DNA of 45,473 bases from GCA-2731375 sp964507245. Lineage in GTDB: Bacteria > Pseudomonadota > Alphaproteobacteria > GCA-2731375. Position 1 is the first letter of the stretch; each line of letters opens with the position of its first letter. Positions 33,484 to 41,172 of this stretch are shown here, piece by piece. The notes beneath the pieces were generated by a model, which worked only from the letters and a program-made list of their open reading frames with translations, was not told where the DNA came from and searched no databases. Position numbers and translations under genes: made by a program. The stretch spans positions 1 through 45,473 of the forward strand of contig CAZDQC010000015.1 in NCBI GenBank assembly GCA_964507245.1. The letters are read 5' to 3'.

Positions 33484-34128
33484 CTACGGCGACCAGGACA
33501 AAAAATTAGCAATCAGGCGCAGGCCGTGCGCCTGACTTTTTTCCGGATGGAATTGGGTTCCGGCAATGTTGTCCCGGCTAAGGGCGGCGACGATGGTTTT
33601 TCCATATTCTACAATCGCTATGACATGCGAAGCCTTGGTGGGCACAAAGCTGTATGAGTGCACGAAGTATACGTGTGTGCCCTCTTCTATACCGGAGAAT
33701 AATTTAGCCCGGTCTTGGGTGATCCGCAGGGCGTTCCACCCCATATGCGGGACCTTCATGCGCGCATCGCCCGGTTCGATAGGGTGGACTTTGCCGCCAA
33801 TCCAACCCAGGCCGTCGTGGGTTCCGTGTTCGAACCCCTGTTGGGCAAGCAATTGCATACCCACGCAGATACCTAGGAATGGCCGTGCCTTTTGCAAGGC
33901 AACTTCGCGCAAGGCCTCTACCATGCCATCTACGGCGTTCAAGCCGTCGCGGCAATCCGCGAAGGCGCCAACACCAGGCAGGACGACACGGTCTGCGTCG
34001 GCGACAATATTCGCGTCGGATGTCACGACCACGTCAACATCAATTTCGTGCTCCTGACCGGCCTTCTCGAAGGCCTTTTCGGCGGAGCGAAGGTTACCGG
34101 ATCCATAATCAACAATGGCTACACGCAT
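33484..34128 (-). CDS. hisH: Imidazole glycerol phosphate synthase, glutaminase subunit
   Basis: Class I glutamine amidotransferase that supplies ammonia to HisF. The catalytic triad is visible: Cys in FLGICVGMQLLA, His and Glu in GTQFHPEKSQ. The oxyanion strand is PGVGAF, and the start is MRVAIVDYGSGNLRS. The protein is 214 residues. It follows the DUF2628 gene by 8 bases. Confidence 0.97.
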   Translation of the reverse strand: MRVAIVDYGSGNLRSAEKAFEKAGQEHEIDVDVVVTSDANIVADADRVVLPGVGAFADCRDGLNAVDGMVEALREVALQKARPFLGICVGMQLLAQQGFEHGTHDGLGWIGGKVHPIEPGDARMKVPHMGWNALRITQDRAKLFSGIEEGTHVYFVHSYSFVPTKASHVIAIVEYGKTIVAALSRDNIAGTQFHPEKSQAHGLRLIANFLSWSP

Positions 34129-34136
34129 AACCGCCT

Positions 34137-34604
34137 CTACACAGGATCGAATGGAGTTGCAAAGGGCGTCAGCGTGCTCGCAGGCACGGGATCACTGGTC
34201 TTTGCTTTTTCATTTTTCGCGTATCGCGCGCTCGTCCAATCGCGATGAAAAAATTTTTCTTCAGCCTGACGCAGGTTATCGGCGGCGGCAATTGCGACCA
34301 GTTGATAACCTTTTGCGGCCAGACGCCAACGGCGCCAGTCATTGGCAAGGGAGGCAACCAACAGTGATAGGACGATTGACAATAACAGTCCGAGCAAGGG
34401 TTCCATTCCAGTGTATTTAACTGCTGCAGACAAAACCGCGGTCGCTGATAGGTACGCTAACAGACCCAGGAACTGCAGGTGGTAGATCATCCATAACAGA
34501 GGCATGAAAAGGGCCGGCCAGCAGAACCCCTCCTTGATCAAGACTACGTCCGGATCGGTGCCTGTATCCCAGCCCGGCATCTGCTGAACTGTGTAGTGAC
34601 GCAT
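34137..34604 (-). CDS. DUF2628 domain membrane protein
   Basis: 155-residue protein of unknown function found between hisB and hisH in many alphaproteobacteria. Its N-terminus is soluble (MRHYTVQQMPGWDTGTDPDVVLIKEGFCWPA), and two or three hydrophobic segments follow in residues 30-90. The motif LANDWRRWRLAAKGYQLVA at residues 86-105 is the typical DUF2628 core, and the tail is low-complexity. Position alone does not show a histidine-related role; it may only ride in the operon. Confidence 0.85.
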   Translation of the reverse strand: MRHYTVQQMPGWDTGTDPDVVLIKEGFCWPALFMPLLWMIYHLQFLGLLAYLSATAVLSAAVKYTGMEPLLGLLLSIVLSLLVASLANDWRRWRLAAKGYQLVAIAAADNLRQAEEKFFHRDWTSARYAKNEKAKTSDPVPASTLTPFATPFDPV

Positions 34605-34608
34605 GGCT

Positions 34609-35208
34609 CTAGATGCTGCGGTCCAACACGCCCTTTGTGGAGGGCACTGTATCTGCTTGGCGCGGATCGATTTCGAACGCTTGTCGCAAGCTGCAAGCCA
34701 AGGCCTTGAAGCAGCTTTCGATCATGTGATGATTGTTCTCGCCGTATAGAACTTCCACATGCAAGGTAATACCCGCGGTCTGAGCGAGGGCCTGGAACCA
34801 TTCTCGGAACAGTTCCGTGTCCATGTCACCCAGTTTAGGCCGGCTGAAGTTGACCTTCCAGATCAGATAGGGGCGATTTGAAAGATCCAGTGCGACACGA
34901 GTTAGGGTTTCGTCCATGGGCGTCAGAGCATTGCCGTAACGCATGATGCCCGCGCGGTTGCCCAGGGCCTGGTGGATCGCCTGGCCGATGGCTAGCCCTG
35001 TGTCCTCGGTGGTGTGGTGGCCGTCGATGTGCAAGTCACCCTTCGCCTTGACAGTAAGATCCATCAGGCTGTGGCGGGACAATTGCTCCAACATATGATC
35101 CAGAAACCCGAGCCCCGTGTGGATTTCATAGGCACCCGTGCCGTCGAGATTTACTTCAACGGAAATTTGGGTTTCCTTGGTTTTCCGGTCCACTTTCGCC
35201 TGGCGCAT
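34609..35208 (-). CDS. hisB: Imidazoleglycerol-phosphate dehydratase
   Basis: Sixth step of histidine synthesis: Mn-dependent dehydration of IGP to imidazole acetol phosphate. Monofunctional form of 199 residues (no HAD phosphatase domain). Paired metal motifs are GHHTTEDTGLAIGQA and NNHHMIESCFKALA; another conserved stretch is FLDHMLEQLSRHSLMDL. It leads the minus-strand his cluster and is divergent from hslV, with 122 bases between. Confidence 0.97.
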   Translation of the reverse strand: MRQAKVDRKTKETQISVEVNLDGTGAYEIHTGLGFLDHMLEQLSRHSLMDLTVKAKGDLHIDGHHTTEDTGLAIGQAIHQALGNRAGIMRYGNALTPMDETLTRVALDLSNRPYLIWKVNFSRPKLGDMDTELFREWFQALAQTAGITLHVEVLYGENNHHMIESCFKALACSLRQAFEIDPRQADTVPSTKGVLDRSI

Positions 35209-35272
35209 GACCCTGCTCCTCGATGATTGGCAGCCGCGGTATACCAGGATGCTACCATGTTAGCCAGTGGTG

Positions 35273-35301
35273 CTTGAATAGCTGGCCGATTCGCCATACA
35301 T
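35273..35301 (+). promoter_or_regulatory. Heat-shock (sigma-32 type) promoter for hslVU
   Basis: CTTGAA at 35273-35278, a 13-base spacer, then CGCCATACAT at 35292-35301. This resembles the RpoH consensus (CTTGAAA, 11-16 bases, CCCATNT). It lies about 30 bases before the hslV start, on the correct strand, and hslVU is a classic heat-shock operon. Transcription start and activity are inferred. Confidence 0.55.
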
Positions 35302-35330
35302 GATGGGTTCGTGTTGAAAGGAACCGGCAT

Positions 35331-35900
35331 TTGGAACATACAAATAACAATATTTGGTATGGTACGACGATACTATGCGTGCGGAAGGGCGAAGCGGTGG
35401 TCATAGTAGGTGATGGCCAAGTTAGCCTCGGTCAAACAGTAATCAAGGCGAATGCCCGTAAAGTACGACGTCTTGGTCAGGGCGGTAAAATTGTTGCAGG
35501 ATTCGCTGGCGCGACGGCGGACGCTTTTACTCTGTTCGAACGCCTGGAGGGCAAGTTGGAACAACACCCCGGCAACCTAACCCGCGCGGCCGTGGAAATG
35601 GCCAAAGATTGGCGCACGGACCGGTATTTGCGCCGTTTGGAGGCTATGATGGCGGTTTCCGACGTCAATACCTCCTTGGTTCTGACCGGCACCGGTGACG
35701 TTTTGGAGCCTGAAGATGGCCTTATCGGCATCGGTTCCGGTGGCTCATTCGCTCTGGCGGCAGCCCGGGCTTTGATAGACCGGGACGACATGGATGCCGA
35801 GGACATTGCCCGACGCGCCATGCAGATTGCCGCTAGCATCTGTGTATATACCAACGAAAATCTGACCATCGAATCCATAACGCCCGAGGACAGCGCATGA
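35331..35900 (+). CDS. hslV: ATP-dependent protease HslUV, peptidase subunit
   Basis: Proteasome-like threonine peptidase that forms the core of HslUV. After a short propeptide (NIWYG) the catalytic Thr12 starts the mature TTILCVRKGEAVVIVGDGQVSLGQ. Length is 189 residues, normal for alphaproteobacteria. The start is TTG at 35331, preceded by GAAAGGAA with good spacing. Upstream in-frame ATGs near 35300 run into a stop, so TTG is the supported start. The stop overlaps hslU by 4 bases. Confidence 0.96.
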   Translation: MEHTNNNIWYGTTILCVRKGEAVVIVGDGQVSLGQTVIKANARKVRRLGQGGKIVAGFAGATADAFTLFERLEGKLEQHPGNLTRAAVEMAKDWRTDRYLRRLEAMMAVSDVNTSLVLTGTGDVLEPEDGLIGIGSGGSFALAAARALIDRDDMDAEDIARRAMQIAASICVYTNENLTIESITPEDSA

Positions 35901-37207
35901 CCGAATTCAGCCCGCGGGAAATTGTATCCGAGTTGGACCGGTATATCGTCGGCCAGGGCGAAGCCAAGCGAGCTGTAGCCATCGCCCTGCGTAACCGCTG
36001 GCGCCGTATGCAGTTGGATGGGGTCATGCGGGAAGAGGTGATGCCCAAAAACATCTTGATGATAGGACCCACAGGCGTAGGTAAAACGGAAATTTCACGC
36101 CGACTAGCGCGATTGGCAGACGCGCCTTTCGTCAAGGTTGAGGCGACGAAATTCACCGAAGTAGGCTACGTGGGCCGGGATGTTGAACAAATCGTTCGCG
36201 ACCTGGTGGAAATCGCCCTAACCATGATGCGGGAAAAACGCCGGGAAGCAGTACAAGCCAAGGCGGAACTGGCGGCAGAGGAACGGGTCCTGGATGCCCT
36301 GGTGGGCGATACTGCTTCGAGAAGCACTCGCGACGCCTTCCGCCAAAAACTTCGCGACGGAGAATTGGCCGATAAGGAAATTGAACTGGACCTGACAGAT
36401 ACCGGCGGTGGACTGCCCACATTCGAGGTTCCCGGTATGCCGGGCGCCCAGATGGGTATGATCAATTTGAATGATATGCTGGGAAAGGCCCTGGGCGGTG
36501 AGCGTACCAAGCACCGCCGTCTGACTGTGGCGGAATCTTACGATGTCCTGATCGCGGAGGAATCTGATAAGCTTCTGGATGAGGAATCCTTGGTCCGCGA
36601 CGCGATGCGTGCGGTAGAGGAAAATGGCATTGTCTTCCTGGATGAAATCGACAAGGTGACCACCCGCTCGGAACGGATGGGCGGTGAAGTTAGCCGCGAG
36701 GGCGTACAACGGGATCTGCTGCCTCTCTTGGAAGGCACTACCGTGTCCACGAAATACGGCGCTATAAAAACGGACCATGTATTGTTTATTGCCTCGGGCG
36801 CATTCCATCTGGCGAAACCGTCGGATATGTTGCCGGAGCTTCAAGGCCGCCTGCCAATCCGCGTGGAGTTATCTGCCCTGGACGTGGAAGATTTCAAACG
36901 AATTTTGCTGGAGCCGGAAACCTCGCTAATTAAGCAATATATTGCTCTGATGGAGACCGAAGGCGTCACGCTGGAATTTACCGACGATGCCATCGACGAA
37001 ATCGCTGCCGTGGCGGCTGAGGTAAATCAAAACGTCGAGAACATCGGCGCCCGGCGCCTGCACACAATTTTAGAACGTGTCCTAGACGAGATCAGCTTTA
37101 CGGCTACCGACCGTCCGGGCGAAACCGTCATCATCGATGCTACCTATGTTGGCGACAATATGGGTGATCTGGCCAAAAACGCCGATTTGTCTAAGTTCAT
37201 TCTATAG
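35897..37207 (+). CDS. hslU: ATP-dependent protease HslUV, ATPase subunit
   Basis: AAA+ unfoldase that feeds substrates to HslV. Walker A is GPTGVGKTE and Walker B is IVFLDEIDK. The N-terminal PREIVSELDRYIVGQGEAKRAVAIALRNRWRR is typical ClpX/HslU. The I domain occupies roughly residues 110-240, and the C-terminal ...GDLAKNADLSKFIL is the tail that docks into HslV. The 436-residue length is normal. Overlaps hslV by 4 bases and ends just before a hairpin. Confidence 0.97.
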   Translation: MTEFSPREIVSELDRYIVGQGEAKRAVAIALRNRWRRMQLDGVMREEVMPKNILMIGPTGVGKTEISRRLARLADAPFVKVEATKFTEVGYVGRDVEQIVRDLVEIALTMMREKRREAVQAKAELAAEERVLDALVGDTASRSTRDAFRQKLRDGELADKEIELDLTDTGGGLPTFEVPGMPGAQMGMINLNDMLGKALGGERTKHRRLTVAESYDVLIAEESDKLLDEESLVRDAMRAVEENGIVFLDEIDKVTTRSERMGGEVSREGVQRDLLPLLEGTTVSTKYGAIKTDHVLFIASGAFHLAKPSDMLPELQGRLPIRVELSALDVEDFKRILLEPETSLIKQYIALMETEGVTLEFTDDAIDEIAAVAAEVNQNVENIGARRLHTILERVLDEISFTATDRPGETVIIDATYVGDNMGDLAKNADLSKFIL

Positions 37208-37234
37208 GAAACAGGGGGTAACGGCGCCTGTTTC
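37208..37234 (+). terminator. Hairpin directly after hslU, probable terminator
   Basis: An 8-bp perfect inverted repeat GAAACAGG/CCTGTTTC with an 11-base loop starts one base after the hslU stop. There is no long T-tract, so termination efficiency is uncertain, but position and stem favour a terminator for hslVU. Confidence 0.5.
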
Positions 37235-37691
37235 AGATACTTGACCGCGAGTTAGGCAAAATGGGCATTGGCACTGCCGGCGGCGCCATAAGGGGTAAAG
37301 ACACAAAAATTAGGCAAAGGTAGCTGTAATATGTCTTGTTCTATCCGCGCCGTTACCTGCAAACACGGTGCCGACGATTAGTAGATCTCTCGCATGAGCT
37401 CCAAGGTTAGACGGAATTTTCGACGGCTCCGCCAAGGCAAATCCTGCCCTCGGCCGGAGGTTCTCCTGGTCTGGTCTTTTCACTTCCAGCAGACATATCC
37501 AGGCCGGGAATGCGGCGATTTAGAACCCGCCATAGGAAGCATAGACCCGGTCCGTGAAGCTTCTGTTATCCCGTCGCTGGGGCGTAGTAAAATACACTTC
37601 AGCCAAATGAGCCATTCTCGTGAAATCTCGGTCCGCGCCTGAGTTTGTTACATTAGATTATAGCTTTAAAAGGAGCGACATAGCTGGTGCT
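37235..37691. other. 457-base spacer between hslU and the HAD gene
   Basis: No supported gene or RNA. On the minus strand one frame is open from about 37660 to 37310 with a single internal TAA near 37519. It contains MAHLAEVYFTTPQRRD and DLLIVGTVFAGNGADRT. The codons include several AGA and CTA, unlike the neighbours, so it is either chance or an old relic. Confidence 0.3.
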
Positions 37692-38354
37692 TCACTCACG
37701 TAGCGAAATCCCCAACACGGCTTCTAAATCCGCAATGGCTTGGTCCGGTCCCACTACTTTGATGGTTGTCATACCCATGGCGCGTGCCGGCTTTAGGTTG
37801 ACGCCCAGATCGTCTAGGAAGACTGCTTCCGGCGGCTGGATCTCCAGCTTTTCACACGCGATTTTGTAAAATTCTGGTTCTGGCTTGCGGGTGCCGGTCT
37901 GACTGGATTCGATGATGTGTTCAAAGATTGCCATAACCTCAGCAATGCGGTTCGCTTTGCAGGAATTTTGGCTCATGGTAGGGCCATGTCCTGTCCGCAT
38001 GTTATTAGTCAGGCACGCAGTTTTGTAGGACTTGGCTACAATCTTCAATGCCGTGACCATTTCCGGCTGTATTTCGCCAGACAGCAGGGGCAGAATGTTG
38101 CCACCGTGGACCGCATGGCCGGCAGCATGGGTTTCGGCCTCGAACAATTCGCCGAATTCCTCGCGCGTAATTTCGTTCCGCTCCATCAAGGCCCAGGCGT
38201 TGTTGTCCGAGTTATGGGCGTTCACCGAACGGATAAAATTTTTGGGCAGGCCATTGGCCTCTTCATAGCGGGTAAAGGCCACAAAGGGCGAAGTGGTAAA
38301 GACTCCGCCGAAATCCCACAAGACGGCGCGGATCAAGGAACTCGTGGAGCTCAT
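37692..38354 (-). CDS. HAD-superfamily hydrolase (epoxide-hydrolase N-domain-like phosphatase)
   Basis: 220-residue haloacid-dehalogenase-fold enzyme, subfamily IA. Motif I is VLWDFGGVFTTSP, giving the nucleophilic Asp with Gly at the second-acid position, as in the N-terminal domain of soluble epoxide hydrolase. Motif II is ACLTNNMR. The motif III lysine is in TGTRKPEPEFYK, and the motif IV acids are in AVFLDDLGVNLKPA. The substrate is unknown, likely a small phosphorylated metabolite. It ends 13 bases upstream of the msrB stop region on the same strand; co-transcription with msrB is likely. Confidence 0.88.
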   Translation of the reverse strand: MSSTSSLIRAVLWDFGGVFTTSPFVAFTRYEEANGLPKNFIRSVNAHNSDNNAWALMERNEITREEFGELFEAETHAAGHAVHGGNILPLLSGEIQPEMVTALKIVAKSYKTACLTNNMRTGHGPTMSQNSCKANRIAEVMAIFEHIIESSQTGTRKPEPEFYKIACEKLEIQPPEAVFLDDLGVNLKPARAMGMTTIKVVGPDQAIADLEAVLGISLRE

Positions 38355-38367
38355 GTTCGGACAATCC

Positions 38368-38766
38368 TTAGTCTTTGGACGTCTTCAGATCGAGAGACGC
38401 TGAATTTAGGCAATAGCGCAGGCCGCTCGGGGGCGGCCCGTCTGGAAACACATGTCCCAAATGGGAATTGCAACAGGCGCACAATACTTCTGTTCGCCGC
38501 ATGAACAGGGAATTGTCTGCCTCCTCTGCGATATGTTCAGAGACCAGGGGTGTGTGAAAGCTGGGCCAGCCAGTGCCGGAATCAAACTTCGTTTCGGAGG
38601 AAAACAGCTCCAACCCGCAACAAATACAGGTATAGATGCCGGCATCGTAACAGGAGTTGTAGCCGTCGCTAAAGGGACGTTCCGTGCCCTTTTTCCGGGT
38701 AACGTAAAACTGCTCATCCGTTAGTTGCTTCCGCCACTCAGCGTCCGGTTTGACAACTTTTTCCAT
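38368..38766 (-). CDS. msrB: Peptide-methionine (R)-S-oxide reductase
   Basis: Reduces methionine-R-sulfoxide in proteins. The 132-residue protein has two zinc-binding CxxC pairs (TCICCG and LCACCNSH). The central FDSGTGWPSFH and the catalytic Cys in GLRYCLNSASL are both present. A resolving Cys at the usual N-terminal site (GTERPFS) is not seen, so the recycling Cys may lie elsewhere. ATG at 38766 follows AGGGGATTAGGG. It shares the minus strand with the HAD gene and could be oxidative-stress related. Confidence 0.95.
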   Translation of the reverse strand: MEKVVKPDAEWRKQLTDEQFYVTRKKGTERPFSDGYNSCYDAGIYTCICCGLELFSSETKFDSGTGWPSFHTPLVSEHIAEEADNSLFMRRTEVLCACCNSHLGHVFPDGPPPSGLRYCLNSASLDLKTSKD

Positions 38767-38923
38767 CCCTAATCCCCTGTTATGCGAACTTCGCTATAGC
38801 CTCATTGATTGCTTGATCTGACTCTTGATGTCCAGAGTGATTTGCGAGGTACCCGCAAAAACATCGTCCTCCATGACATCTCGGTTATGGTTTTGCGCTC
38901 ATGCATCTACTAAGCGATTCCAT

Positions 38924-39142
38924 TCAAATTGACGGGATCTGATTTGCAAACACTTCGCTGGCAACGTTGGCGAAGGCTTTTCCCAGGGCCTGGTAACGTC
39001 GTTGCGCTTTGGCGCTGTCGGTGGCCATTTCTTCTAAGCCTTCCCGTGATAGGCTCATAAACAAACTCATGTTGCCATTCCTTTCAACTGCATCGGCATA
39101 TTGGACTATTCGCAAAACGGGCGAAAGCCAATCAGAATTCAT
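38924..39142 (-). CDS. Small protein of unknown function
   Basis: 72 residues, unrecognised. The start is supported by GGAGAG four bases before the ATG. The sequence is hydrophilic and mostly helical, with a central MSLSREGLEEMATDSAKAQRRYQALG and no signal peptide or membrane segment. It lies between msrB and the divergent halogenase. No function is proposed. It could still be a chance frame, but the ribosome site and helical composition argue for a real gene. Confidence 0.5.
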   Translation of the reverse strand: MNSDWLSPVLRIVQYADAVERNGNMSLFMSLSREGLEEMATDSAKAQRRYQALGKAFANVASEVFANQIPSI

Positions 39143-39309
39143 TTTCTCTCCATAGGCCGGCTGTGGCGCACGGCGAGCCGGCAGCTACCGTAACTCGTAT
39201 TCTTTCAGAATTCGTCCTTGACTAGAAACCTATCCTTGTCATTGGGCGTGGATGAGGAAAAGGACTGTTTGTTGATCCTGCCTGGGTAGTATCACGTATC
39301 TTAACCTGC

Positions 39310-39321
39310 CTGATATATCAG
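39310..39321. repeat. 12-bp perfect palindrome upstream of the halogenase
   Basis: CTGATATATCAG is a perfect palindrome about 115 bases before the halogenase start, in a 292-base gap between divergent genes. It could be a dimeric-regulator operator or chance. Confidence 0.25.
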
Positions 39322-39434
39322 TCACCAAACTAACTCGTAGGGTGCTACAAAATACAATAGGCCATTTTGGTTGCGCCGGCGTCACGGGCGGGCAAAATGG
39401 GTGGAATTATGTAACAGACTGTCAGGGCAAAAAT

Positions 39435-40973
39435 ATGACCGACCGGGTACGCAAAATTGTCATCGTGGGTGGTGGCACCTCGGGCTGGATGGCCGCCTGT
39501 TTTTTAAACGCGGTTCTGGCCACACCGAATGCTAATGAAAATGTCTCTATCACCTTGATTGAGAGCCAGGACATCGGGATCATTGGTGTGGGTGAGGCCA
39601 CCCTGGCGCATATCAAACAGATTATGATCGCCGTTGGCATTGATGAAGTCGATTTCATGCGTTCCTGCGACGCTACCTTTAAAAATGCCATCCGCTTCGA
39701 CAATTTCCGTGCTAAGGGCGATACATTCTGGCATCCCTTTTCCCAACTTTCCCGCGTTAATAACTTCGACATGGTAAATCTGTGGCTTGGCGCTCAACGC
39801 TCTGGGTACAAGGGCAGCTACGCCGAGGCTGTGGCTCAGGATCCGGCGATGTGTTTGAAATTTTTGGCGCCCAAGCGGGAGGAGGATCAGCCTTATGACG
39901 GGCTTGTCAACTATGCTTATCATATAGATACGATCAAGCTGGGACGATATCTGCGAGATCGGGCCAAAGAACGCGGCGTTATCCATGTGATCGACCTGGT
40001 GACTAATACCAGCCAAAATGAGAACGGTAATATTACTCACGTCAGCACCCGGGAACATGGCGATATCGACGGTGATTTGTTTATTGATTGCACCGGCTTC
40101 CGCTCGTTGCTACTGGGCAATGCCTTGGGCGAGCCCTTTCGGTCCTTCAACGACGCTCTGTTCAATGACAGCGCGGTTGCCATGCGGGTTCCAAATCCTG
40201 AGGACCAGCGGGACATTCGCCCTTACACCACCTGCAGCGCCCAGGATGCCGGGTGGATTTGGAACATTCCCCTCTATAGGCGAACAGGCGTGGGCCATGT
40301 CTATTCCTCAGCACATATGGACAAGGACGGAGCAGAACAAACCCTGCGAGATTATGTCGGTCCGGCCAACGAAGGGCTGGAGGCTAATCACATTCCCATG
40401 CGCATCGGCCGCTCGGAACGAGCCTGGGTGAAGAATGTGGTGTCCTTGGGTCTGTCGGGAGGCTTTATCGAGCCGCTGGAATCCACAGGTATCTACCTGG
40501 TCGAATTGGGCCTAGTCATGTTGCGCGACTACTTCCCGACTAAGTCGACCATGGCTACATTCGCCAAACGCTATAACCGGCATATGGCGTCATTCTATGA
40601 TGAGATCCGGGACTTTATCACCATGCACTATTGTTTGACCGATCGTACGGATACTGAGTATTGGCGTCTGTGCCACGATCATCCGGCCATTCCTGACAGT
40701 CTGACGGATAAATTAGAACTATGGCAGGCGCGGCTGCCAACCGAGAACGATCTAGATTATACCTCAGACGTTCCGGCCTTCAGCTCCGTAAGCTACAATT
40801 ACATCCTAGCCGGCATGGACCATTTGCCGCCCCATCCTTTGCCGATCGAATCCATGCAGGATCTGAATTTCGCGAGAGCGGTTTTTGAGGACCGCGCAAA
40901 AAGCATCTCGGACATTGTGACGCAAGCGCCTTATCACATGGATATGCTGGATCGAATTCACAGTAGCGGTTAG
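39435..40973 (+). CDS. Tryptophan-halogenase-family flavin-dependent halogenase
   Basis: FADH2-dependent halogenase of the PrnA/RebH superfamily (512 residues). FAD motif GGGTSGWMAA at residues 12-21 and GVGEAT at 51-56 are present. The lysine that forms the halogenating species in PrnA aligns with Lys83 in ATFKNAIRF. WIWNIP (274-279) matches WxWxIP, which distinguishes halogenases from monooxygenases, and PLEST at 347-351 holds the conserved Glu (349). The set looks catalytically complete. The substrate need not be free tryptophan. The ATG at 39435 is preferred to an extension from 39342, which has no family resemblance. No flavin reductase adjoins it. It is divergent from the small gene at 39142. 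Confidence 0.92.
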   Translation: MTDRVRKIVIVGGGTSGWMAACFLNAVLATPNANENVSITLIESQDIGIIGVGEATLAHIKQIMIAVGIDEVDFMRSCDATFKNAIRFDNFRAKGDTFWHPFSQLSRVNNFDMVNLWLGAQRSGYKGSYAEAVAQDPAMCLKFLAPKREEDQPYDGLVNYAYHIDTIKLGRYLRDRAKERGVIHVIDLVTNTSQNENGNITHVSTREHGDIDGDLFIDCTGFRSLLLGNALGEPFRSFNDALFNDSAVAMRVPNPEDQRDIRPYTTCSAQDAGWIWNIPLYRRTGVGHVYSSAHMDKDGAEQTLRDYVGPANEGLEANHIPMRIGRSERAWVKNVVSLGLSGGFIEPLESTGIYLVELGLVMLRDYFPTKSTMATFAKRYNRHMASFYDEIRDFITMHYCLTDRTDTEYWRLCHDHPAIPDSLTDKLELWQARLPTENDLDYTSDVPAFSSVSYNYILAGMDHLPPHPLPIESMQDLNFARAVFEDRAKSISDIVTQAPYHMDMLDRIHSSG

Positions 40974-41172
40974 GCCTTATCAAAAAGGATAGATCAATCG
41001 CTTTCGACTTGCAGGCGCCGAATCTATTCATGTCTTCGAACCACCGGCGAAGTATCGCAGCTTATTTAACTCCAAATTCGTGGCCTTGGTGGCGGCGCGG
41101 GCGGCAATGCGACACATAAATTCGGTACAGTAGCAAAAGGCGTCCTGATTTTTCTTTACGATTATTTGCCGA

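Noticed and set aside
36218..36844. 208-codon open frame antisense to hslU
   Set aside because: Lies wholly inside hslU, whose motifs are complete; the antisense translation has no family resemblance and comes from GC-rich codon positions.
39342..39434. Extended halogenase start, 31 codons upstream
   Set aside because: The added residues (HFGCAGVTGGQNGWNYV) have no match to halogenase N-termini, which begin a few residues before the FAD motif.
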